From positions 34,205-47,520 of the forward strand of contig DEHV01000008.1 of NCBI GenBank assembly GCA_002352105.1: a stretch of DNA of 13,316 nt, written 5' to 3'. This document shows positions 1-6,849 of this stretch, in pieces. This DNA is from Chitinophagaceae bacterium UBA2791 (GTDB lineage Bacteria; Bacteroidota; Bacteroidia; Chitinophagales; Chitinophagaceae). A program made the translations under genes and the position numbers. The number at the start of each line of letters is the position of its first letter. Position 1 is the stretch's first letter. The notes beneath the pieces are model-generated. The model had not been told where the DNA came from, did no database searches, and worked only from the letters and a program-made list of their open reading frames with translations.

Positions 1-2018
1 GCCTCCTTATTGTTGTTCAGGTTAAAATACGCGATCCCCAGGCGAAGATGCGCCTTGGGTTTTAAAGAATTGTTCGGATCGCCGACCACGTTCTTCAGAT
101 AGGGAATAGATTCCTGGTATTGCTCATTGGCCAGGTAGGCGCTGGCTATTTCCATATTGGCATCGGGGATCAGCCCGGAGCCCGGGTATTTCCTGCTGAT
201 GGAAGATAGCAGTGCGATCTTTTCCCTGCTGTTGTTGACGCCAACGATCATTGCCCGCTGAAAAGTGGCGTAGTCGCTGGAAGGCCAGGAATAGTCCAAC
301 ACCTTGCCGTACATGTTGTCCGCCCTGCGATAATCGCGGTTCATGTAATAACAATCCGCCGCGCGGAGATAGGCGTCCTGATGCATCGGCGAAGCGTTGA
401 TCCGGGGCGATCCCGCCACCTGCTCAAAGAAACCCAACGCCTGCTGGTAATTCTCTTTCTTAAGATAACAATAGCCGAGATTGTAACGGGCATGAACGGG
501 ATTGGCCTCGCCGCTCGCAACGCCGCTCTTCAGGTATTCATAATAATACCGGATAGCCTCGTCGATATTGTTCAGGCGATAAGCGATCTCGCCTTTCCAG
601 AACCGGACAAAGGGCAATACCGAAGCGTTATCGCGCTCCTGTTCGGCCCTGGTCAGCAGCGTATTGGCCGTAACCAGCATTCCGTCATTGATCAATTCGG
701 AAGCCCTCCCGTACAGTATCCGCGCATATAGCCTCCTGGTAGCCGGAGTGGGATTTTGGATCCCCTCTATCAGCGTTAAGGCGTCGCCGTAATTGTTGGT
801 GTTTGCCAATACATTTACCAGCATCTCCCTTGCTTCGCCGCTGTATTCGGAAGAAGGATAGATCTGCATGAATTTCTGCAATTCGGAAAGGGCTACATCC
901 TGATACCCCAGTTCATACGACAGCTTCGCATAGTTGTACATCGATATCTCGCGCTGCTTCTCATTACTGCTGTTGACCGAACAGAAGAGAAAGGCATTGC
1001 GGGCATTGGCTTTCTGGTTCGTTTTCAGGTAAGCGTCGCCCAGCAGGTACATGGAATGCTGGGCCAGGGAGTCTTCCTTGCCGCCCAGCTGCTTAAAACC
1101 CTCTATGGCCTTATCCAGTTTGTTCGTTTGAAAATAAGCGTAAGACAGTTCGTAAAGATCGGGCCGGCTAACCCGTTCCGATTTGTTTACGTAGGTCTCC
1201 AGGTAAGGAATGGCTTTTTCGTACTCCTTTTTTTGAAAATAGCCATGTCCGATCAATTGGCGCATTTCAAGATCGTAATACTGGTTGCCCCGCTTTAACC
1301 GGCTTTCGGCATAAGCCAGCGCCTGGTCTTCCTGCTTTAACGTATACCGTATGGTAGAAATATAATAAGGCGCCACTTTTCCGTATTCGGGATGATCTTC
1401 CACGATCATAAAAGCGTCGAGCGCATCCCGGTAATTCTTTTCATAAAAGGCAATAAACCCATAATAATAATTGGCGTCCTGGTAATTGGGATCGCCGGGC
1501 ATCTGGCGGATCACATCCAGCAGCGGTTTTGCCTGGTCGAAACGTTGAACCGTAAAATAAGCATAGCCCAGGTGGAACTTCAGGTCGGCAATTTCCTCAT
1601 TGCTCAGGTTCTCTATATTGACATTTTCATACGCGTGGATAGCCTTGATAAAGTCCTGCTTACGATAGTGGTATTCAGCGAGGTGAAAGCTCATCATCTG
1701 CACCCTGGGCGCATTGTCTTCCACGTCGATAAATTCCTGCGCCAGCGCAACGCTGCTTTGTTCATTCTGCTTTAACGCGCAAACAATGGCGTAGTAACGC
1801 ACTTCCTGGTAATTGAGCGCGTCATTGCTTCTGTCGGTCGACCGCAGGGTCAGCTGGAGATCTTTCAGGATAGGATAAGCAAGACTGTATTGTCCTTTTT
1901 GAAAAAATTCCTTTGCCTGGTTAAAAGACTCCTGGGGATCGCTTATATATCTGGTTTGTTGTGCCGATGAGAAATTGAATAAGACAATCAGCAGGAATAG
2001 AACAGGCGCTTGTTTCAT
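1..2018 (-). CDS. Exported tetratricopeptide-repeat protein, C-terminus cut by the window edge
   Basis: I translated the minus strand from an ATG at 2018 and found an open frame of 672 codons with no stop before base 1, so the gene is partial at its 3' end. The N-terminus (MKQAPVLFLLIVLF, then NFSSAQQ) is a typical Sec signal peptide, with cleavage likely after the SSA. The rest is a long series of roughly 34-residue helical repeats with TPR spacing, for example LKFHLGYAYFTVQRFDQA, YYYGFIAFYEKNYRDAL, YLLGDAYLKTNQKANA, ARYNLGYCYLKKENYQQAL and HLRLGIAYFNLNNNKEA near the edge. TPR arrays are protein-protein scaffolds. In Bacteroidota, exported proteins of this size (often about 1000 residues) are common, and partners are rarely known. 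The protein probably sits in the periplasm or at the cell envelope. It is transcribed divergently from the DoxX gene. The family call is secure but the specific role is unknown. Confidence 0.93.
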   Translation of the reverse strand, partial: MKQAPVLFLLIVLFNFSSAQQTRYISDPQESFNQAKEFFQKGQYSLAYPILKDLQLTLRSTDRSNDALNYQEVRYYAIVCALKQNEQSSVALAQEFIDVEDNAPRVQMMSFHLAEYHYRKQDFIKAIHAYENVNIENLSNEEIADLKFHLGYAYFTVQRFDQAKPLLDVIRQMPGDPNYQDANYYYGFIAFYEKNYRDALDAFMIVEDHPEYGKVAPYYISTIRYTLKQEDQALAYAESRLKRGNQYYDLEMRQLIGHGYFQKKEYEKAIPYLETYVNKSERVSRPDLYELSYAYFQTNKLDKAIEGFKQLGGKEDSLAQHSMYLLGDAYLKTNQKANARNAFLFCSVNSSNEKQREISMYNYAKLSYELGYQDVALSELQKFMQIYPSSEYSGEAREMLVNVLANTNNYGDALTLIEGIQNPTPATRRLYARILYGRASELINDGMLVTANTLLTRAEQERDNASVLPFVRFWKGEIAYRLNNIDEAIRYYYEYLKSGVASGEANPVHARYNLGYCYLKKENYQQALGFFEQVAGSPRINASPMHQDAYLRAADCYYMNRDYRRADNMYGKVLDYSWPSSDYATFQRAMIVGVNNSREKIALLSSISRKYPGSGLIPDANMEIASAYLANEQYQESIPYLKNVVGDPNNSLKPKAHLRLGIAYFNLNNNKE

Positions 2019-2185
2019 CTGTTTATAATATTGAGCTTTAATAGTTAAAACGCGCGGGTAGCGGGTAAACGCAGTAAAGATTCTAATTATTTTACCCTCA
2101 ACCAAACATCATTCCAAACACCTGTGGATAAATGGCAGGATTAACATTTTATTCTGATAAAGCAAGGGATCCCAATGCTTTAGGT

Positions 2186-2193
2186 CAAACGTA
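2186..2193 (-). promoter_or_regulatory. Candidate -7 element for the TPR gene
   Basis: Read on the minus strand this is TACGTTTG, a full match to the Bacteroidota -7 consensus TAnnTTTG. A TTTG that could serve as the -33 element lies at 2212-2209, with 15 bases between, slightly short of the usual 17-23. The implied leader before the ATG at 2018 would be about 160 bases. This is a motif match only. Confidence 0.4.
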
Positions 2194-2221
2194 TACGCCG
2201 AAAGCCATCAAACTAAAATCC

Positions 2222-2259
2222 TTTTTCATTCATCCTTTGCGTATCTTATGAATGAAAAA
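2222..2259. promoter_or_regulatory. 12+12 base perfect dyad upstream of doxX, candidate operator
   Basis: TTTTTCATTCAT at 2222-2233 is the exact reverse complement of ATGAATGAAAAA at 2248-2259, with a 14-base spacer. The right arm also overlaps a second, shorter palindrome, ATGAAA-AA-TTTCAT, at 2252-2265. As RNA, the plus strand would start with U and end with A, the wrong polarity for an intrinsic terminator. The dyad covers the -33 region just before the -7 match at 2267. A regulator binding site is the best explanation, but no regulator can be named. Confidence 0.5.
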
Positions 2260-2266
2260 TTTCATG

Positions 2267-2274
2267 TACGTTTG
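2267..2274 (+). promoter_or_regulatory. Candidate -7 element for the doxX-cinA unit
   Basis: TACGTTTG matches TAnnTTTG fully and sits 14 bases before the ATG at 2289, so the leader would be very short. No good -33 TTG lies at the normal distance: the nearest TTTG, at 2236-2239, is 27 bases upstream and inside the dyad spacer. That would fit a promoter that depends on an activator, but this is inference. Confidence 0.45.
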
Positions 2275-2288
2275 AGTAAAATTCAGCT

Positions 2289-2696
2289 ATGAAAAAATTG
2301 TTCAGCATTAACTATAGCGCAACTTCATTCAATATTGCCCTGCTGTTTTTGCGGGTGAGCGCCGGCCTGTTATTGATGACTCACGGGTACGATAAGCTGG
2401 TCCATTTTGCGGAATACCAGAAAACCTTTATGAATTTCTTAGGCTTGGGAAGCGCGCTTTCCTTATCCCTGGTCATCTTCTCTGAATTCTTCTGCTCTAT
2501 TTTTCTGATCATCGGCTTGTTCTCGCGACTGGTCACGATCCCCATCATCATTGGGTTGAGCGTTGCCGTATTCAAGGCCCATAATGGAGATTTTTCGGGG
2601 AAGGGCGAGCTGCCGTCGCTATTCCTCGCCTGCTTTATCGCCATTCTGCTGGTCGGGCCCGGCAGGATAAGCGTTGACGGATTAATAAAAAAATAG
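2289..2696 (+). CDS. DoxX family small inner-membrane protein
   Basis: This 135-residue protein has four hydrophobic segments at about residues 14-32, 56-77, 81-97 and 108-123. It carries the marks of the DoxX/DoxD-like family: RVSAGLLLMTHGYDKL in and after the first helix, an F(S)EFF stretch in the second, and the ending GPGRISVDGLI. DoxX-like proteins are quinone-linked or redox-stress-associated membrane proteins, and most bacterial members have no proven reaction. The start fits the first helix and follows a TACGTTTG promoter element closely. The stop is 13 bases before the cinA start on the same strand, so the two genes are probably co-transcribed. A functional tie to CinA is not evident from sequence. 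The family assignment is firm but the biochemical role is open. Confidence 0.93.
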   Translation: MKKLFSINYSATSFNIALLFLRVSAGLLLMTHGYDKLVHFAEYQKTFMNFLGLGSALSLSLVIFSEFFCSIFLIIGLFSRLVTIPIIIGLSVAVFKAHNGDFSGKGELPSLFLACFIAILLVGPGRISVDGLIKK

Positions 2697-2709
2697 ACCC
2701 TTACCGGTT

Positions 2710-3975
2710 ATGGAGAATGAACGTATTGCCGTTTCTATCATTACCATCGGGGATGAGCTGATGATAGGACAGGTGATTGACACCAACAGCGCCTGGATCG
2801 CGCAGCAGCTGAATGCAGCAGGCATCTGGGTAAAAAGGCGGGTAGCCGTCGGCGATAGTCGCAGCGATATCTGGAAGGCCCTGGATGAAGAGGGCAGGCA
2901 TTCGCAAATCATCCTGATCACCGGGGGACTGGGGCCCACGGCGGACGATATCACCAAACCGCTGTTATCGGAATATTTTGGCGGCAAACTGATCACTGAC
3001 ACAGTCGTATTAAAACACGTGGAACAGATCTTTACCCGGTCGGGCCGGCCCTTTACCGAACGCAACATCAAACAGGCGGAAGTCCCCGAAAACTGTGAAG
3101 TACTGTTTAATGAACGCGGCACAGCGCCCGGCATGTGGTTCGAAAAAGAAGGGCGCATTTACGTGTCCATGCCCGGCGTTCCGTATGAAATGAAGGGGCT
3201 GATGACCGGCGCCGTGATCCCCCGCCTGCTGAAACGCTTTAACCCGGGAAACATCATCCACCAAACCTTATTAACCACAGGCATCGGCGAGTCTTTCCTG
3301 GCCGACCATATTGCAGCATGGGAAAGCAGGCTGCCGGCCCATATCCGGCTTTCCTATCTGCCCAATTTTGGTATGATCCGGCTGCGGCTTACCGGCCTGG
3401 GGGCCGACAGGCAAAAGCTGTCGGACGAAATGGCCGCCGAATTTGAGAAACTAAAACAGCTCACGGCCCAATGGCTGGCCGCAGATGAAGACATTACCAT
3501 GCCGCAGCTGGTTACAAAAATGCTGAGGGAAAGAAAAAAAAGGCTGTCCACGGCAGAAAGCTGTACGGGAGGATATATCGCGCACCTGATCACCGGACAG
3601 CCCGGCTCCTCGGATGTTTATAACGGAAGCGTCGTCAGCTATACGAATGATCTCAAAAAAAAGCTGTTACATGTGGAAGAAGATGTTCTTTCCCGTTATG
3701 GCGCCGTCAGCGAAGCGATCGTAAGACAGATGGCGAAAGGTGTTCTTGAAGCGACGGACTCTGACTATGCGATTGCCGTTTCGGGCATCATGGGCCCTGG
3801 CGGCGGAAGTCCCGAAAAACCCGTAGGAATGGTTTGGGTCGCGGCAGGCGACCGGCAGGGGATCATCGCCCGGGAATTCCGGTTCCGGCACGACCGGATA
3901 AGGAATATTGAACACACGGCGAATCATGCGCTGAACCTGCTGCGAAAATATATGCTGGACGGCCCGTCTTCCTGA
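2710..3975 (+). CDS. cinA: CinA-like protein: MoCF-type domain plus nicotinamide-nucleotide amidase domain
   Basis: At 421 residues this is the full two-domain CinA length. Residues 5-170 form the molybdopterin-binding-like (MoCF, COG1058) domain, with ITIGDELMIGQVIDTN at the start, GGLGPTADD at 72-80 and PGVPYEM at 155-161. Residues 265-415 form the PncC-type amidase domain, with AESCTGG at 282-288 (Ser284 the expected catalytic residue), GSVVSYTNDLK at 306-316, and GIMGPGGG followed by EKPVG near 359-373. Family members deamidate NMN to nicotinate mononucleotide in pyridine nucleotide salvage, and the N-terminal half has ADP-ribose pyrophosphatase activity in some species. The protein is cytosolic. 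It starts 13 bases after the DoxX stop with no Shine-Dalgarno sequence, as is usual in Bacteroidota. All key motifs are intact. The link to competence in the name comes from other bacteria and need not apply here. Confidence 0.96.
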   Translation: MENERIAVSIITIGDELMIGQVIDTNSAWIAQQLNAAGIWVKRRVAVGDSRSDIWKALDEEGRHSQIILITGGLGPTADDITKPLLSEYFGGKLITDTVVLKHVEQIFTRSGRPFTERNIKQAEVPENCEVLFNERGTAPGMWFEKEGRIYVSMPGVPYEMKGLMTGAVIPRLLKRFNPGNIIHQTLLTTGIGESFLADHIAAWESRLPAHIRLSYLPNFGMIRLRLTGLGADRQKLSDEMAAEFEKLKQLTAQWLAADEDITMPQLVTKMLRERKKRLSTAESCTGGYIAHLITGQPGSSDVYNGSVVSYTNDLKKKLLHVEEDVLSRYGAVSEAIVRQMAKGVLEATDSDYAIAVSGIMGPGGGSPEKPVGMVWVAAGDRQGIIAREFRFRHDRIRNIEHTANHALNLLRKYMLDGPSS

Positions 3976-4071
3976 TAATATCCGCTTTGACCAGCCGTTC
4001 TTTTAAAACATTATTTAAGCCGGGCCGTATACCCATCTTAAAATAAACTAACAACTGTTCGCAAAATTTAG

Positions 4072-4099
4072 TTGCTGCCGCGGCAATTCCTTATTTTTG
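4072..4099 (+). promoter_or_regulatory. Promoter of the E2 acyltransferase gene
   Basis: TTG at 4072-4074 and TATTTTTG at 4092-4099, separated by 17 bases, match the Bacteroidota promoter (TTG, 17-23 bases, TAnnTTTG). Transcription would begin about 50-55 bases before the ATG at 4159. This is the best-formed promoter in the window and indicates that the E2 gene is transcribed separately from cinA. Confidence 0.65.
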
Positions 4100-4158
4100 C
4101 GCAAGTTGCAGAATAAAAGCATCGCAGCATCCGATTACATTAAACCGAATTCTTTACT

Positions 4159-5526
4159 ATGGCGATAGTTGACGTTGTTATGCCGAAGCTGGGAGAAAGC
4201 ATTATGGAAGCCACCATTCTGAAATGGCATAAGAACCCCGGCGACCCGGTAAAAATGGATGAGACCTTATTGGATATCGCTACCGATAAGGTAGACAGCG
4301 AGGTTCCTTCCGAAACGGACGGCATACTTGAAGAAGTATTGTTCCAGGCGAACGACGTGGTTCCTATCGGCTCCGTGATCGCGCGTATAAAAACCACCGC
4401 CGAACAAAATGAAACCCCGGCTTCTCCCGCCCAGCCGGCTGCAACGCCTTCCTACGCGGAGACAGACGAAAAAAGCGTTCACGAAACAAAAACATTTACA
4501 GCTCCCCCCCCTGCGCAGACCAGGCCGCTCAATGATACAAACCGTTTTTATTCCCCGCTGGTGCTGAACATTGCCGCCCGCGAGGGAGTAGGCTTACAGG
4601 AACTGGAAAGCATACCCGGCACCGGAAACGAAGGAAGGGTAACCAAAAGGGATATCCTTCAATACGTGGAAGACAGAAGATTGGCAGGCGGAGGCGCGAA
4701 CCTGCCCAAGGTCCATCAGCCTTCATTTGGCTCCAGGCCCCATTCGGACCTGGCCATTCTTTCGTCTGCTTCAGCGCAAACAGAAGCCTCTTCTTTTGAT
4801 GCGCAGCAATATTCCGGCAATGTAGAAGTGATAGAAATGGACCGGATGCGCAAGCTTATTGCCAAACACATGGTGGACAGCAAACGCATCAGTCCCCATG
4901 TCACCAGCTTTTCGGAAGCCGATGTCACCAATATGGTGCTTTGGAGAGAAAAGACGAAAAAAGAATTTGAGAAAAGGGAAAATGAAAAAATAACGTTCAC
5001 CCCGCTATTCGTCGAAGCCATTGTAAAATGCCTCAAAAAATATCCCTGGGTAAACAGCAGTATCGACGGGGATAAACTGATCGTTAAAAAAGACATCAAT
5101 ATCGGCATGGCCACAGCGCTTCCTTCGGGAAACCTTATCGTGCCGGTCATCAAAAATGCGGATCAGCTAAACCTGGTGGGGCTTACCAAGCAAATAAACA
5201 TGCTGGCCAATGCAGCCAGGCAGAACAAATTAAAACCCGAAGATACTGCCGGCGGAACGTTCACGCTGACCAATCTCGGCACATTCGGAAGCATAATGGG
5301 CGTTCCGATCATCAACCAGCCGCAGGTGGCAATCCTGGCCGTGGGCGCCATAAAGAAAAAACCCGTGGTCATTGAGACCGCGCAGGGCGATTCCATCGCG
5401 ATCCGCCATATGATGTATCTTTCTATGTCGTATGACCACCGGATCATTGACGGCGCGCTGGGATCCACATTCCTGAATGCCGTAGCCAAGGAGCTGGAAA
5501 ACTTCAATGCCGACCGGGAATTTTAA
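4159..5526 (+). CDS. Dihydrolipoamide acyltransferase (E2) of a 2-oxo acid dehydrogenase complex
   Basis: This 455-residue protein has complete E2 architecture. Residues 1-77 form one lipoyl domain with the lipoylated lysine at Lys44 in ATDKVDSEV. A Pro/Ala-rich linker spans about 80-125. The E3/E1 subunit-binding domain lies at about 131-170 (SPLVLNIAAREGV, GRVTKRDIL). After a second linker, the trimeric catalytic domain runs from about 222 to 455, with DHRIIDG at 426-432 holding the catalytic His427 and Asp431. E2 transfers acyl groups from lipoate to CoA and forms the complex core in the cytosol. The single lipoyl domain and overall layout resemble the branched-chain or generic E2 of Bacteroidota more than a multi-lipoyl pyruvate E2, but substrate choice (pyruvate, 2-oxoglutarate or branched-chain) cannot be settled from this gene alone. 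No E1 or E3 gene is adjacent. It has its own promoter upstream and a terminator-like hairpin downstream. Confidence 0.96.
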   Translation: MAIVDVVMPKLGESIMEATILKWHKNPGDPVKMDETLLDIATDKVDSEVPSETDGILEEVLFQANDVVPIGSVIARIKTTAEQNETPASPAQPAATPSYAETDEKSVHETKTFTAPPPAQTRPLNDTNRFYSPLVLNIAAREGVGLQELESIPGTGNEGRVTKRDILQYVEDRRLAGGGANLPKVHQPSFGSRPHSDLAILSSASAQTEASSFDAQQYSGNVEVIEMDRMRKLIAKHMVDSKRISPHVTSFSEADVTNMVLWREKTKKEFEKRENEKITFTPLFVEAIVKCLKKYPWVNSSIDGDKLIVKKDINIGMATALPSGNLIVPVIKNADQLNLVGLTKQINMLANAARQNKLKPEDTAGGTFTLTNLGTFGSIMGVPIINQPQVAILAVGAIKKKPVVIETAQGDSIAIRHMMYLSMSYDHRIIDGALGSTFLNAVAKELENFNADREF

Positions 5527-5558
5527 TCGACAACGCGCAACCTGACTGTATAGTGAAT

Positions 5559-5592
5559 TACAGGATTTATTCTTCACCTGTATAGTTTTTTT
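5559..5592 (+). terminator. Probable intrinsic terminator of the E2 gene
   Basis: TACAGG at 5559-5564 pairs exactly with CCTGTA at 5577-5582 across a 12-base loop, and seven T follow at 5586-5592. It lies 33 bases after the E2 stop. The stem is short and A+T-containing, so it may be a weak terminator. An upstream CTGTA at 5546-5550 could pair with the same TACAG instead. Confidence 0.5.
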
Positions 5593-5619
5593 CGGACGAG
5601 ACATTTTGCCAACCCTTCG

Positions 5620-5669
5620 GCGATCCGTTAGCGATCCTTTAACCATCTTCAGCGATCCTTCAGCGATCC
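5620..5669. repeat. Four GCGATCC units in a 50-base cluster
   Basis: GCGATCC occurs at 5620-5626, 5631-5637, 5652-5658 and 5663-5669, with start-to-start steps of 11, 21 and 11 bases. The longer shared forms are AGCGATCCTT at 5651 and 5630, and AACCAT follows two of the units. The steps are close to one and two turns of DNA, which suits either a protein-binding array or a small slipped duplication. I know of no named element that matches. Confidence 0.5.
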
Positions 5670-5960
5670 ATCAACCATGGTTTGCCGGCCATTTGGCGAT
5701 CTCCCTGCAACGAACAGCCGGGAAACATTGCCAGCGGGTTATTGAAACATCCGGTCGCTTACTGCCCTGCTACAGGCCAGAAAGAACGCGGCCCGGGAGG
5801 ACGAAAGCTCCTGCCCTCCTTACAATAAACGATCGGGGAAACCCGCTTACCTTATAAAGGCAATAAGCGCGATGAACGCCTGCAGCGTATGATCATTATC
5901 GCGAAAACAGGCCGGCAGGTATTAGGATAAAGCGCCGCAGGGTTCGACCGTTATACGATT

Positions 5961-5982
5961 AGAGCGCAACGGCAAGCGCTCT
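5961..5982. promoter_or_regulatory. Strong G+C-rich hairpin about 100 bases before the 6086 gene
   Basis: AGAGCGC at 5961-5967 and GCGCTCT at 5976-5982 are perfect reverse complements with an 8-base loop. Allowing a one-base T bulge, the flanking ATT and AAT extend the stem to ten pairs. No T run follows, so it is not a classical terminator for either strand. It may be an operator dyad, an RNA structure or a partial terminator. Confidence 0.4.
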
Positions 5983-6029
5983 TAATATCGCGTTAAATAG
6001 TTTAATTGATATTTTTTGTCGACGCTTTT

Positions 6030-6056
6030 TTGTAATTTTTGGTATTTGTAAATTTA
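6030..6056 (+). promoter_or_regulatory. Weak promoter candidate for the 6086 gene
   Basis: TTG at 6030-6032 and TAAATTTA at 6049-6056 (one mismatch to TAnnTTTG) are 16 bases apart, about 30 bases before the ATG. A second near match, TAATTTTTG, sits at 6033-6041. The region is strongly A+T-rich, so chance matches are likely. Confidence 0.25.
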
Positions 6057-6085
6057 GGTAACGGATCACCCATAAATCTTAGTTT

Positions 6086-6802
6086 ATGAAAACGCTTTCC
6101 GAAACCTGGTTCGCCGACGGTTACATAGATTTTGAACTGAAGAAATACACTTTACTCGCCTATCTTCAGGAGATCAACAAATATTTTAATGAGAATAAGC
6201 TGTATCCTCAGCTGGCCGACGTTATTTTCCATTACAATAACCTGACGGCTTTCAGGGAAAACAAAAAATACCTGCAGGAGCAGTTCCCCAAAAAACTCTC
6301 CGTCATCCAACTGGAAAAACTGGAATTGCTGTACGAGCAGATGATCGAAGACGACGAGCTGATGCAGGAATTGGAAGAGATCATCAACTATGCCGCAGGC
6401 AAGATCAAACACACCATTTCCAACGGAACGGAGATCTATGAATTCGTGGAGGAGAAACTGAATATTTTCCCCGTAGGCATTGTGCCGCTCGATTTTAATG
6501 AGGGTTATTTTTTCCTGTCCGGAACTTCATACAGGCAGACCAGGGTATACCAATACCGGTTAAGCATATTTGAAAAGAAAGAAGAAAAATACCGGTCCAT
6601 TAAAACCGAACATATCGACACCTGGGAAAGAAATACGGCAAACACCTACGAAAGCATCAAGGGAGAACTGATCAGGCGGAACAAGGATCTTCCCAATCCT
6701 GCGGTATATTGCATTGAAACGCCGCTTTCCTTTCCCATTAACGAAACCTTGCTGCCCATTGCCAAACGCTCCTTTGTCCGGTATATTTCCGCCGCTCAAT
6801 AA
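6086..6802 (+). CDS. Conserved Bacteroidota protein of unknown function
   Basis: This 238-residue protein has no signal peptide and no membrane segment, so it is predicted cytosolic. The first 125 residues look mainly helical and strongly charged, with an acidic stretch, EQMIEDDELMQELEEII, near 84-100. The second half looks mixed alpha/beta with several aromatic residues (GYFFLSG, VYQYRLSIFEK, RSIKTEHIDTW). The opening ETWFADGYIDFELKKYTLL and the ending PINETLLPIAKRSFVRYI resemble a hypothetical protein I recall across many Bacteroidota, but I cannot attach a domain name or function. Codon use matches the genes to its left. It stands alone in its orientation and converges with the AraC-type gene, with 47 bases between the stops. 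The reading frame is convincing but the function is unknown. Confidence 0.82.
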   Translation: MKTLSETWFADGYIDFELKKYTLLAYLQEINKYFNENKLYPQLADVIFHYNNLTAFRENKKYLQEQFPKKLSVIQLEKLELLYEQMIEDDELMQELEEIINYAAGKIKHTISNGTEIYEFVEEKLNIFPVGIVPLDFNEGYFFLSGTSYRQTRVYQYRLSIFEKKEEKYRSIKTEHIDTWERNTANTYESIKGELIRRNKDLPNPAVYCIETPLSFPINETLLPIAKRSFVRYISAAQ

Positions 6803-6849
6803 GTTTTTACAATATCTCCGGGAATAAGAGCATAGACATTATGAAGGAG

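Larger units (their letters stand above)
5527..6085. other. Gene-free region between the E2 gene and the 6086 gene
   Basis: These 559 bases hold no coding sequence I can support. An 83-codon frame at 5606-5857 is rich in Arg and Pro, resembles no family I know, and is partly built from the GCGATCC repeats, so I treat it as chance. What can be seen is a terminator-like hairpin (5559-5592), four GCGATCC units (5620-5669), a strong hairpin (5961-5982) and a weak promoter candidate near 6030-6056. Confidence 0.6.

Noticed and set aside
1..1800. Several 80-127 codon plus-strand frames opposite the TPR gene
   Set aside because: They are antisense to a clear signal-peptide-bearing TPR frame and have no family features.
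5606..5857. 83-codon plus-strand frame in the gene-free region
   Set aside because: Its first part is made of the GCGATCC repeats, the composition is Arg/Pro-rich and low in structure, and it resembles no family. Likely chance.
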